Below are positions 31,606 to 40,347 of a stretch of 64,000 bases of DNA, in pieces. The notes under the pieces are model-generated. The model did no database searches. It was not told the origin of the DNA and saw nothing but the letters and a program-made list of their open reading frames with translations. The translations under genes were made by a program, and so were the position numbers. How positions within the stretch are numbered: position 1 is the first letter of the stretch; each line of letters starts with the position of its first letter. Source of the stretch: Sinomonas gamaensis (lineage in GTDB: Bacteria > Actinomycetota > Actinomycetes > Actinomycetales > Micrococcaceae); contig NZ_SSCL01000001.1 of assembly GCF_005876955.1 (NCBI RefSeq), positions 475,868-539,867 on the forward strand, written 5' to 3'.

Positions 31606-33954
31606 ATGATGTCCTGGCACGCACGCTTCATCGCGCCGGATTCCGACTTCGGCGGCTCGCCCCTTTTGCGCGCCGAGTTCCATCTCGAGGAGGGACATGG
31701 GACGGTCGAGTCCGCCGCGCTTTTCGTCTCTGCGTTCGGGGTCGTGGAGGCCTTCATCAATGGGCACCGAGCCTCCCAGGACCTGCTGACCCCGGGATGG
31801 ACGGCGTACGAATGGCGAGTGCGCTACGCGGAGCTGGACGTGACCTCCTTGGTCGGTCCACCCATCGCCGGCTCCGCGACCGTACTCGGTCTCGCACTCG
31901 GCAACGGCTGGTACCGCGGCCGCCTGACGTGGTCCGGCGGATCGGGCTTCTACGGGAAGGAGCTGGCCGGTTTCGCCGAGCTTCGGGTCCGGTTCGCGGA
32001 CGGGCACGAGCAGATCGTGGGAACTGACTCCACCTGGATAGCGGGACCTTCGGCAACCACCGCGAACGACCTCTACGACGGCCAGGACATCGATGCACGA
32101 AGGTACGACGACGGCTGGCTCGCTCCCGCCTTCACCTCGCCGGAGTGGGTGGGCGTCCACGAGCTCGACGACGATCTGTCCCGCCTCAAGCCCTACGTCG
32201 GGCCCGCCGTGCGCCGGATCGCGGAACTGACGCCACCGCAGGTGTGGGATGCACCGTCCGGCAAGACGCTGGTGGACTTCGGGCAGAACCTGGTCGGCTG
32301 GGTCCGCGCGAAGGTGGTTGGAAGCCGCGGGTCGGTGGTGACCCTGCGGCACGGGGAGGTTCTCGAGCACGACGAGCTGGGCACTCGACCCCTGCGCAGC
32401 GCGAAGGCCACGGATCATTTCACGCTCTCAGGCGGCGAGGACGTCTTCGAGCCGACGTTCACGTTCCACGGCTTCCGCTATGTCGAGGTGGAGGGGTGGC
32501 CCGGGGGGACCGAGGGGCTGCGCGCTTCGCTGGCAGCGGGAGGCGGCCTGACCGCCGTCGTCATCTCCTCGGACCTGCGTCGCATCGGACGCTTCGAGAC
32601 GTCGAATCCGCTCCTCAATCGACTGCACGAGAACGCCGTCTGGGGCATGCGGGGGAACTTCGTGGACGTGCCCACGGACTGCCCCCAGCGCGACGAAAGG
32701 CTCGGGTGGACCGGGGACCTCTCCGCGTTCGCGCCGAGCGCGTGCTTCCTCTTCGACGTGCGGGACTTCCTTCGCGATTGGCTCCGGGATCTGGCTCTCG
32801 AGCAGGAGCACCAGGACGGCATCGTGCCGTACGTGGTTCCAGACGTCCTCAAGTATGTTCGCCGATCTTCTGGGGCCGGCACGCCGGATACGACCGCTCT
32901 GTGGAGCGACGCTTCGGTGTGGGTCCCGTGGGCTGTCTGGACGGCGTACGGAGACCCGCGCGTGCTCGAGGAGGCCTTCCCCTCGATGGCTTCCCATGCG
33001 CGTCGCGTGCGGAGCAAGCTCTCGCGAAACGGGCTATGGGACACGGGCTTCCAGTTCGGCGACTGGCTCGACCCGGACGCGCCGCCCGAGGACCCGGGTG
33101 CTGCGAAGGCGGACAAGCGCGTCGTGGCTACCCTGTGTGCCTATCGCACGGCCGATCTCGTGGCTCGGGCCGCCGCAGTTCTCGGCAATGAACAGGCCGT
33201 GGCAGAGTTCCGTGAGATGGCCGGGTCTCTGCGTTCTGCCTTCAGGGAGCACTACGTTTCGGGTGGGGTGATCGAAAGCGACTGCGCCACGGTCTACGCG
33301 CTCGCGATCGTCTTCGGCATCCTCGACCCCGAGGACCGAGAGGGCTCAGGGGACCACGAGTTCGCTGGCCGGCGCCTGGCCGAACTCGTCCGAGCCGCCG
33401 GTCATCGGATCTCCACTGGCTTCGCCGGAACCGCCTTCGTCACCGACGCCCTCACCGCGACCGGGCATCTCGACGACGCGTACCGCCTGCTGCTGCAGAC
33501 CGAGTGCCCGTCCTGGCTGTATCCGGTGACGATGGGCGCGACCACGATCTGGGAGCGCTGGGACTCAATGCTTCCCGACGGGACGATCAACCCGGGGGAG
33601 ATGACGAGCTTCAACCACTACGCTCTTGGAGCCGTGGTCGACTGGCTCCACCGCACCGTCGGAGGCCTGGCCCCGCTCGAGGCCGGCTACCGGCGCATCC
33701 TCGTCGCGCCTCAACCCGGAGGGAACCTGGAGTGGGCCCAGACGAGTCTCGAGACCCCGCAGGGTCTCGCCTCGGTGCGGTGGGAGCTCGACGGCGGAAA
33801 GGTGAGGATCGCCGTCGTCGTCCCTCAGGGTACTGAAGCCGTGTTGCGGCTGCCGGGCACGCCAGAAGAAGTCGTCGGGCCGGGGCACCACGAGCGCGCC
33901 GCGCCGGTGGGGCGGCACGGGGCCACTTCTCGGAGTCGGGCTACTTCGGGGTAG
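31606..33954 (+). CDS. GH78 family alpha-L-rhamnosidase (cytoplasmic)
   Basis: The ATG at 31606 is five bases after GGGAGG and gives 782 residues. The N-terminal region holds beta-sandwich domains (AEFHLEEGHGTVESAALFVS; GNGWYRGRLTW) and a jelly-roll. The alpha6/alpha6 catalytic domain carries DCPQRDERLGWTGD at 358-371, with the conserved acidic residues, and later TIWERWDSMLPDG and SFNHYALGAVVDWLHR. No signal peptide is seen, so it should hydrolyse imported rhamnosides such as flavonoid glycosides or rhamnogalacturonan fragments. The 3' end overlaps the convergent penicillin-binding-protein gene by 14 bp. It could feed deoxyhexose to an oxidation pathway like the one at 352-4281. Confidence 0.93.
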   Translation: MMSWHARFIAPDSDFGGSPLLRAEFHLEEGHGTVESAALFVSAFGVVEAFINGHRASQDLLTPGWTAYEWRVRYAELDVTSLVGPPIAGSATVLGLALGNGWYRGRLTWSGGSGFYGKELAGFAELRVRFADGHEQIVGTDSTWIAGPSATTANDLYDGQDIDARRYDDGWLAPAFTSPEWVGVHELDDDLSRLKPYVGPAVRRIAELTPPQVWDAPSGKTLVDFGQNLVGWVRAKVVGSRGSVVTLRHGEVLEHDELGTRPLRSAKATDHFTLSGGEDVFEPTFTFHGFRYVEVEGWPGGTEGLRASLAAGGGLTAVVISSDLRRIGRFETSNPLLNRLHENAVWGMRGNFVDVPTDCPQRDERLGWTGDLSAFAPSACFLFDVRDFLRDWLRDLALEQEHQDGIVPYVVPDVLKYVRRSSGAGTPDTTALWSDASVWVPWAVWTAYGDPRVLEEAFPSMASHARRVRSKLSRNGLWDTGFQFGDWLDPDAPPEDPGAAKADKRVVATLCAYRTADLVARAAAVLGNEQAVAEFREMAGSLRSAFREHYVSGGVIESDCATVYALAIVFGILDPEDREGSGDHEFAGRRLAELVRAAGHRISTGFAGTAFVTDALTATGHLDDAYRLLLQTECPSWLYPVTMGATTIWERWDSMLPDGTINPGEMTSFNHYALGAVVDWLHRTVGGLAPLEAGYRRILVAPQPGGNLEWAQTSLETPQGLASVRWELDGGKVRIAVVVPQGTEAVLRLPGTPEEVVGPGHHERAAPVGRHGATSRSRATSG

Positions 33955-36121
33955 GGGGAGGCGGGGGGCCGATGAGCGCCGGCGGCGGCGGGTCGAACGG
34001 GCCGTGGTCGAAGAGGCCCAGCACCTTCTGCATGTAGTACGCCCACTGGGGTCCGGCAATGTACGCCCCGTCGATCACGGGCCAGAACCTGCCGTTGACC
34101 ATGACGTTGCGTCCCAGATGGTCTTCGGGGTTGCCGAGCGCCTCCCCGAAGTAGGAGGCGGTTGACAGCCCCCGCGTGTAGCCGATGAGCCAGGTCTCGC
34201 TGTTGAACTGGTTGGTTCCCGTCTTGGCGGCGTCCGGGACGCCGAGGGAGATCGTATGGCCAGCGTCGTCCTTGATGTTGTAGCCGGAGCCCTTCGTGAG
34301 CACGTCCTGAAGGACGTTCGTCACGGCCTTGGCGACGTCCGGCTTGATAGCGTTCGGCTGGCATGTGGGTGCCTGGCCGCCGATCTTCTTGCCCTGCGAG
34401 TCGATGACATCGGTGATGGACATGGGCGCACAGAACGTCCCGTTGCTCGCGAAGGTCGCGTAGGCGTTCGCCATGGTCAACGGCGCGACGTTCGCTCCAC
34501 CGAGCAGGTTTCCGAGGGTGGAGAGGTCGAGCTTCCGGCCGCCGCCCGCGCCGTCGTGCAGGCCCAGGCTGTCCGCCGCGCGCTGGATGTCGCAGAAGTC
34601 GTTGAGGCCCGCGGCGGTGGCGAACAGCGCGGTGTTGATCGACTGGTAGATCCCCTCGCGGACGGACATCGGGAAGTACCAGCCGGGCTCGTCGTTCTGC
34701 AGATCCGGAGCGGTTCCCAGGGCAACGGTGGCGTTGTCGTAGGCGCCGATGACCTTTCCACAGCTGTCCTTCCAAGGGAAGTTCAGCGGGTACACGCGCC
34801 GCGCCGCATCCACCACCGTGTTCGTGGTCTTCCCCTCGTTGAGCCATGCCGTGAGCGTGATCGGCTTCATCGCCGACCCCGGCTGCATGCCTCCGGCACC
34901 CCCAAGGGCATTCCCATTGGCGTCGGCCTTGTCCACGTTGAAGTTGTAGGACGTGACGAAGTCCTTGCCCTGCCCGGGCAGCATTCGGGTGTTCTGAGCC
35001 ATCGCAAGGATCTTGCCGGTACCCGGTTGGACGGTGACGAGCGAGGTGCCCCACTTGTCCGGATTGGCGCCGGCGGTGGCGTCGACCTGCGCCTGAGCCG
35101 GTCCCTGGAGCCGCGGATCGAGGGTCGTCTTGATGGTGAGCCCGCCCTGCATGACCCTCTGCAGGCGGTCGTCCTGCGTTGCGCCGTACGCAGGATCATT
35201 CAGGATCTGATGAAGGACGTAATCGCAGAAGTACTGCGCCTGCCCCGCGTAGGCGCAGCCCTGCTTCGGCGGGTTCAGCTTGAGCTGAATGGGGGTGTTG
35301 ACGGCTTCGTCGTGCTGCTGCCTGTTGATGTAGCCGTGCTCGAGCATGGCATCGAGCACGAGGTTGCGCCGCTGGATTGCATTGTCCGGATGAGCGGTCG
35401 GGTCGTACACGGAGGGGCCATTGACCACGCCGGCGAGGAGGGCCGCCTGTGGGAGCGTGAGGTCTTTGGCGTCGACTGAGAAGAAATACTGGCTCGCGGC
35501 CTCGATGCCGTAGGCGTTCGTATTGAAGAAGACGATATTGAGGTAGCCCTGAAGGATCTGGTCCTTCGTGTACTGCTTCTCGAGGGCGATGGAGAGCTTC
35601 ATCTCGCGGAGCTTGTCGCCTACGCTCTTGTCGCCGTTCAGATAGGTCTGGGCATCGGCACCCGAAGCGATCGCGTTCTCCTTCAGCACGTTCGCCACAT
35701 ACTGCTGCGTCAGCGTCGACGCCCCCTGCCGTCCGCCCTGGAAGTTCGCCACCAGCGCCCGCACGATGCCCGTCGGGTCTACGCCGCCGTGCTCGTAGAA
35801 GCGGTAGTCCTCGACGGCCACGATGGCGTTCCTGATGTTGGGGGACATCTGGTCGAGCGGGACCTGCGTGCGGTTCTCGTTGAAGAGCGTGGCGATCTCG
35901 GAGCCGTCGGCGGCGAGGATCTTCGTCACCTGGCCAGGAGGGGTCACCGAGAGGTCGCTCGGCAGACTGTCGAAGAACTGCGTCGACCCCAGAGTCGCCC
36001 CGCCGGTCACGGCCGCGGCCGGCAGTACGAGACCTGCCACCAACACGCCACAGAGGACGCTGACGATCAGGAAGGCGATGAGCCGTCCGATCGCTTTCGC
36101 CGCGTCCGCGACAAAGGCCAT
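33941..36121 (-). CDS. Class A penicillin-binding protein (bifunctional transglycosylase/transpeptidase)
   Basis: This 726-residue protein has a short cytoplasmic tail and a membrane anchor at about 12-38. The GT51 domain has EDYRFYEHGG at 104-113 (Glu104 catalytic) and RQGASTLTQQ at 131-140. The transpeptidase domain has SAMK at 416-419, SIN at 494-496 and KTGT at 633-636. It polymerises lipid II and cross-links peptidoglycan outside the membrane. The C-terminus is Pro-rich (PPPPALIGPPPPPTPK). The ATG at 36121 is preferred because upstream in-frame sequence is the 3' end of the MFS gene read in another frame. Confidence 0.95.
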   Translation of the reverse strand: MAFVADAAKAIGRLIAFLIVSVLCGVLVAGLVLPAAAVTGGATLGSTQFFDSLPSDLSVTPPGQVTKILAADGSEIATLFNENRTQVPLDQMSPNIRNAIVAVEDYRFYEHGGVDPTGIVRALVANFQGGRQGASTLTQQYVANVLKENAIASGADAQTYLNGDKSVGDKLREMKLSIALEKQYTKDQILQGYLNIVFFNTNAYGIEAASQYFFSVDAKDLTLPQAALLAGVVNGPSVYDPTAHPDNAIQRRNLVLDAMLEHGYINRQQHDEAVNTPIQLKLNPPKQGCAYAGQAQYFCDYVLHQILNDPAYGATQDDRLQRVMQGGLTIKTTLDPRLQGPAQAQVDATAGANPDKWGTSLVTVQPGTGKILAMAQNTRMLPGQGKDFVTSYNFNVDKADANGNALGGAGGMQPGSAMKPITLTAWLNEGKTTNTVVDAARRVYPLNFPWKDSCGKVIGAYDNATVALGTAPDLQNDEPGWYFPMSVREGIYQSINTALFATAAGLNDFCDIQRAADSLGLHDGAGGGRKLDLSTLGNLLGGANVAPLTMANAYATFASNGTFCAPMSITDVIDSQGKKIGGQAPTCQPNAIKPDVAKAVTNVLQDVLTKGSGYNIKDDAGHTISLGVPDAAKTGTNQFNSETWLIGYTRGLSTASYFGEALGNPEDHLGRNVMVNGRFWPVIDGAYIAGPQWAYYMQKVLGLFDHGPFDPPPPALIGPPPPPTPK

Positions 36122-36129
36122 ACAGCGGA

Positions 36130-37377
36130 TTATAGAGACCGTTGCTGACGTTCGCTCGGTCCCGGAGGGTATGCATGGCGGCGGCCGGCAAAGGTGATGA
36201 CCAGCGCTGCCGCCGCGGGGATCGCGGCCGCCAGCGGCAGGAGCTGGGCGCCGATGACGCCGAGAGCAGCCCCGCCGTACCACGCGCCGAGGGCTATGCC
36301 GAGCTGGATGGTCACCACGGTCAGCCCATTCGCGGCCTCGCCGTGGTCGCGTCCAGCGCGGAGGATGGCGGCCTGGTTGTAGATGCCGAGGGCGCCCACC
36401 CCAGCTCCCCATGCTGCCGTGAGACCGAGGAGCCCCGGCCACGTGGTGGCGAGGGGCGGCATCAGACAGTAGGCGACCACGATGACGGCGATGGTCACCA
36501 GCAGGGACCGCCGCGGGAAGCGGTCTGCCGTCAGACCCGCAGCCCAGATCCCGAGGAGGCCGGCGATGCCCACCATCGACAGCGAAATGCCGGTACCGGC
36601 CTCGGGGATCCCTTCGGCCCGTACGAACAGCGCGATGTAGGTGAACAGGGCGAAGTGCGCGAACAGGAGGAGCGGCCACGCCGTGGCGACGGCTACGACT
36701 CCCGGCTGCCGGACGGCCTTGCGGATCGACGGCCTCGCCGCGGCGGCGCTGAGGGGGACCGGAGGAAGCAGCCGCATGGCAAGGACGCCCAGAACGGCGG
36801 CGACAGCGGCCAGCACCAGGAACGAGGTCCGCCAGGACATCATCCCGCCGAGCAGGGTTCCGAGCGGTGCGCCGACTGCCATCGCGATGCTATTGCCGCT
36901 GAACACCACTGCCATGCCGCGCCCCATCGCCTCAGGTGGCACGATTCTCGCGACATAAGGCGCCATGCTCGACCACAGCAGCCCGTGTGCCACGCCGCCG
37001 AGCAGGCGGGCCCCCACGGCGAACGTGAGCTGCGGACTCAGGGCGAGCAGCACATTGCTGAGGGCGAAGAGCACGACGACGGAGATCAGCAGGCGCTTCC
37101 GAGGCAGCCGCCCCGCCAGGAACTTCGAGAGGGGCACCGCCGTCACGACGATGACGACGGCGTAGGCCGCCGTGAGCGAGCCGACGGCCGATTCCTCGAC
37201 ACCCAGATCGTGGCTGATCTGCGGAAGGAGTCCGGCGGGCAGCAGTTCAGTCGTCACGGCCGTGAACCCTAGTGCCGCGAGGACGAGCAGTGCCGGCCAC
37301 GGCATCTTCTTCCGTCGACCGGTTGCGGAGAGGCTGGCGGGCGAAGCCGGGGCGAGGGGCTGCTTCTCGGCAGCCAT
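36130..37377 (-). CDS. MFS transporter, sugar/drug efflux type (DHA1 family)
   Basis: The ATG at 37377 follows AAGGGA and gives 415 residues with 12 predicted helices. Motifs include the loop 2-3 signature around KFLAGRLPRKRLL, GGVAHGLLWSSMAPYVARIV, and FSGNSIAMAVGAPLGTLLGG, typical of AraJ/YdhP-like arabinose or chloramphenicol exporters. It ends eight bases before the penicillin-binding-protein start, on the same strand. A TetR gene lies upstream in the same orientation, but the TetR palindrome I found lies before the DHA2 gene. The substrate is unknown. Confidence 0.88.
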   Translation of the reverse strand: MAAEKQPLAPASPASLSATGRRKKMPWPALLVLAALGFTAVTTELLPAGLLPQISHDLGVEESAVGSLTAAYAVVIVVTAVPLSKFLAGRLPRKRLLISVVVLFALSNVLLALSPQLTFAVGARLLGGVAHGLLWSSMAPYVARIVPPEAMGRGMAVVFSGNSIAMAVGAPLGTLLGGMMSWRTSFLVLAAVAAVLGVLAMRLLPPVPLSAAAARPSIRKAVRQPGVVAVATAWPLLLFAHFALFTYIALFVRAEGIPEAGTGISLSMVGIAGLLGIWAAGLTADRFPRRSLLVTIAVIVVAYCLMPPLATTWPGLLGLTAAWGAGVGALGIYNQAAILRAGRDHGEAANGLTVVTIQLGIALGAWYGGAALGVIGAQLLPLAAAIPAAAALVITFAGRRHAYPPGPSERQQRSL

Positions 37378-37521
37378 GGGCGGGTCCCTTCCGCAGGGCT
37401 CGCCCGCGGGCCGCCCCGCTGGTCTTTCAACGTGTTCTTCTAGACAATCACGCTGGCGTCGCATGTGCACGCCTGACGGGTGGCACTGATGGACCTAGGC
37501 ACACCTGTGCTCCTCGAGGAG

Positions 37522-38133
37522 TCAACCGTGTGCTACGGCGCCGAGCCGGGAGACCGTGGTGCGGAGGTCGTGGGCCGTTGCCCGGCCCGGGCGCAGGGTG
37601 TACCCGCTGTCGGTGTGCAGGAACAGCGCAGCGAAGACTAGCGCCACGGCGAGCCGCGCCGTCGAACCCGACGCGTCGTCCTCTGCTGCGCCCGTTCGTT
37701 CCTCCGCCAATTGGATCACACGACGGCGGAGCCCGGACGTCCACTGGTGCAGGGCGGCAAGGAGGTCTGGCTCCGCCCGGACCAGCTCCCTGATACGCTC
37801 CACGCCGTCCTCGTCGGGGCTCGAGAGGCTCGCGATCAGCTCGCAGAGGTCGTCCACGAGCTGCCCGTCGCTCGAAAGGAACCGCTGTTCGCTCTCCTCG
37901 GGGATCGCCGTCGTCGGCAATCCCATCGCTGCCGCTGCCTTGGACGGGAAGTAATTGAAGAAGGTCCGCTCCGAGATCTCCGCCGTGGCGCAGATGTCGG
38001 CGACGGTGACGTGGGCGAGACCGCGGTCGGCAACGAGCGAATATGCGGCGTCATGGATGGCGCGCCGCGTCTGCTGCTTCTTTCGTTCGCGCAGGGAGTC
38101 GGTCTTGCCGGTGAGGAACGGCTTGGTGGTCAC
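37522..38133 (-). CDS. TetR-family transcriptional regulator
   Basis: The 203-residue protein has an N-terminal TetR helix-turn-helix (RERKKQQTRRAIHDAAYSLV; HVTVADICATAEISERTFFN; YFPSKAAAAMG) and a variable ligand-binding region ending in ALVFAALFLHTDSGYTL. The recognition helix SERTFFNYFPSK is the type found in regulators of multidrug efflux. It lies directly downstream of the DHA2 transporter, behind a hairpin, and upstream of the DHA1 transporter. It probably represses one or both. Confidence 0.92.
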   Translation of the reverse strand: MTTKPFLTGKTDSLRERKKQQTRRAIHDAAYSLVADRGLAHVTVADICATAEISERTFFNYFPSKAAAAMGLPTTAIPEESEQRFLSSDGQLVDDLCELIASLSSPDEDGVERIRELVRAEPDLLAALHQWTSGLRRRVIQLAEERTGAAEDDASGSTARLAVALVFAALFLHTDSGYTLRPGRATAHDLRTTVSRLGAVAHG

Positions 38134-38160
38134 GCTGGATTCCTGGGCTGGTTCGAGGGT

Positions 38161-38208
38161 GCTGGGCTCCCGCCGTGCGGTGCTCCCGCCTTGTGGTGGG
38201 AGCCCAGC
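38161..38208 (-). terminator. Hairpin downstream of the DHA2 transporter gene
   Basis: GCTGGGCTCCC at 38161-38171 pairs perfectly with GGGAGCCCAGC at 38198-38208 across a 26-base loop. It lies eight bases past the DHA2 stop and before the TetR start. There is no T-tract, and an internal CTCCCGCC duplicate may allow alternative pairing. Confidence 0.65.
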
Positions 38209-38215
38209 TTGGGTC

Positions 38216-40327
38216 CTATGGCCGGTGGACCCGGATGGTACCGGTAGCCGGGGCCGCCTGCGCGCCGGTCTCAGCGGCCGCTGCGGCGACGTATACCTCG
38301 AGGTCCTCGGCGGTCTGCTGCCTGTCCGCCTGCTCCTGAAGGGCCGAACGCTGGCGCAGCGGCGGCGTCTTGAAGAACCAGGCCAGGATGAACGCGAGGA
38401 TGATGACGCCGAGGCCCACCCAGTAGATGCTCACGGCCGAGGAGTTGAAGCCCACCATGAACGGCCGGGTGAGGCGCGCGTCCGCGCCCTTGAGATACGA
38501 AGTATCCGACGTCGCGGACGACGAAGAGGAGGATCCGTTCGACTTCGCGCTGTTGAGCTGGTCGATCATGGTCGGGACGAGCTTGTCCACGACGGCGGAG
38601 CGCTGGGCCTGGTCGGAGAAATCGACGGCGAGCTTGCCGTCGACGACGGAGGCGCCCGCCTTCTGCGCGGCGACGCTGAGCGCCTGCTGCTCCGCTGCCG
38701 GCTTGGCCGCGGCCACCTGCTGATCGATGATCGACTGCGCGGCAGCCGCAGGAACGCGCCCCGCTGCCACCTGCTGTTGTACAGCGGTGGTCACCTGCTG
38801 CGTGACCGCCTGGTCAGCGGCCTGCTTGGCCGCCGTCGTCCCCTGATCCAGACTCGCCTGCATCTGGGTCTTGACCGGGGTGACGATCGGGTTCCAGAGC
38901 TGCTGCATGATCCCGGCGTTCGCCGGGCTGTTGGCCACCGACGGCGTGAGCGCCGCATCGAGGGCCGAGGTCAGGTCCGCCTTGTTCGTCATCGCCGTCG
39001 TGATGTTCAGCGGCATGACGGCGAACAGGACCGAGAGCAGCACGGCCGTGCCGAGGGTGCCGCCGATCTGGCGGAAGAACGTGGCCGAGCTCGTCGCGAC
39101 GCCCATGTCCTGAGGCTGCACCGAGTTCTGCGAAGCGAGCGTGAGGGACTGCATGAGCTGCCCGAGGCCGAGGCCGATGAGGAACATGGCGATCATGAGG
39201 TACCACAGCGGCTTGTCGATGGTCATGAAGGTCAGCACCAGATATCCGCACGCCGTGGCGAACGTCCCGGTGATGGGGAAGATGCGGTACTTCCCGGTCC
39301 TGGCCACGATCTGGCCGGAGACGACCGAGGCGATCATGAGGCCGCCCACCATCGGCAGCGTCGCGAAGCCGGATTCAGTCGGGGTCAGTCCCGTGACCAG
39401 CTGGAGGTACAGCGGAAGCGTCAGCATGGCGCCGAACATGGCGAAGCCCACAAGGAAGCCGAGCACGGTGGCCATGGAGAACGTGTGCGAGTGGAACAGC
39501 CGCAGCGGGATGATCGCGTTCTCCTTCATCGCCCGCTCGATCAGGATGAACGAGACGAGCCCCACGCCGCCGATCACGTAGCAGACGATCGAGCCCGCAG
39601 AGGTCCAGCCCCACTCGCGGCCCTGTTCCGCGACGAGGAGGAGCGGGACGAGCGTGGCGATGACCGCCGTGGCGCCCCACCAGTCGATGCGCGAGGTGGA
39701 GCGGTCATGGAACTTTGGCAGGTGCAGGAACGCGAGCACCATGGCGAGCGCGATGAGCCCGATCGGCACATTCACGAGGAACACCCAGCGCCAGCCGGAG
39801 ATGAACAGGATCTGGCTCGCACCGGAGAACACGCCGCCGACGAGCGGGCCCACGACTGAGGAGACCGCGAAAACCGCCAGGAAATACCCCTGGTACTTGG
39901 CGCGCTCACGCGGTGCGAGGATGTCGCCCATGATGGCGAGCGGCAACGACATGAGGGCGCCTGCTCCGATGCCCTGGAAGGCGCGGAAACCCGCGAGCAT
40001 GAGCATGGACGTGGAGAACGATGAGAGCAGCGAGCCGACGATGAAGACGCCGAGGCCGAAGATGTACAGCGGGCGGCGGCCGAAGAGGTCCGACAGCTTG
40101 CCGTAGATCGGCGTCGCGATCGTCGAGGTGATGAGGTAGGCCGTGGTGACCCACGCCTGCTGGTCGAGGCCGTGGAGGTCGTCGCCTATGGTGCGGATCG
40201 CGGTGCCCACGATCGTCTGGTCGAGCGACGAGAGGAACATCCCGGCCATGAGGCCGTAGATGACAAGCTGGATCTGCCGGTGGGTCATCACCGGGCTCGC
40301 GACGGAGCCGACCGATGCGTTGGACAT
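38216..40327 (-). CDS. DHA2-family (14-TM) MFS drug:proton antiporter with a ~190-residue extracytoplasmic insertion
   Basis: The 703-residue protein has 14 helices. Motif A is GKLSDLFGRRPLYIFG at 76-91, and FSTSMLMLAGFRAFQGIGAG precedes motif C at SSVVGPLVGGVFSG near 156-169. Between helices 13 and 14, residues ~441-632 form a hydrophilic, Ala/Gln-rich, probably coiled-coil insertion (KQAADQAVTQQVTTAVQQQV) and a Ser-rich stretch. Ordinary DHA2 proteins of ~480-520 residues have only a short loop there. The C-terminus is a ~50-residue cytoplasmic tail. The ATG has no Shine-Dalgarno sequence, so leaderless or alternative initiation is possible. Its promoter lies inside the 3' end of glgX. Confidence 0.9.
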   Translation of the reverse strand: MSNASVGSVASPVMTHRQIQLVIYGLMAGMFLSSLDQTIVGTAIRTIGDDLHGLDQQAWVTTAYLITSTIATPIYGKLSDLFGRRPLYIFGLGVFIVGSLLSSFSTSMLMLAGFRAFQGIGAGALMSLPLAIMGDILAPRERAKYQGYFLAVFAVSSVVGPLVGGVFSGASQILFISGWRWVFLVNVPIGLIALAMVLAFLHLPKFHDRSTSRIDWWGATAVIATLVPLLLVAEQGREWGWTSAGSIVCYVIGGVGLVSFILIERAMKENAIIPLRLFHSHTFSMATVLGFLVGFAMFGAMLTLPLYLQLVTGLTPTESGFATLPMVGGLMIASVVSGQIVARTGKYRIFPITGTFATACGYLVLTFMTIDKPLWYLMIAMFLIGLGLGQLMQSLTLASQNSVQPQDMGVATSSATFFRQIGGTLGTAVLLSVLFAVMPLNITTAMTNKADLTSALDAALTPSVANSPANAGIMQQLWNPIVTPVKTQMQASLDQGTTAAKQAADQAVTQQVTTAVQQQVAAGRVPAAAAQSIIDQQVAAAKPAAEQQALSVAAQKAGASVVDGKLAVDFSDQAQRSAVVDKLVPTMIDQLNSAKSNGSSSSSSATSDTSYLKGADARLTRPFMVGFNSSAVSIYWVGLGVIILAFILAWFFKTPPLRQRSALQEQADRQQTAEDLEVYVAAAAAETGAQAAPATGTIRVHRP

Positions 40328-40347
40328 GGAAGGAGAATCCGAATCTC

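Noticed and set aside
37955..39859. Long plus-strand Arg/Gly-rich frame opposite the TetR and DHA2 genes
   Set aside because: Composition is typical of antisense shadows in GC-rich genes; the minus-strand proteins have clear families.
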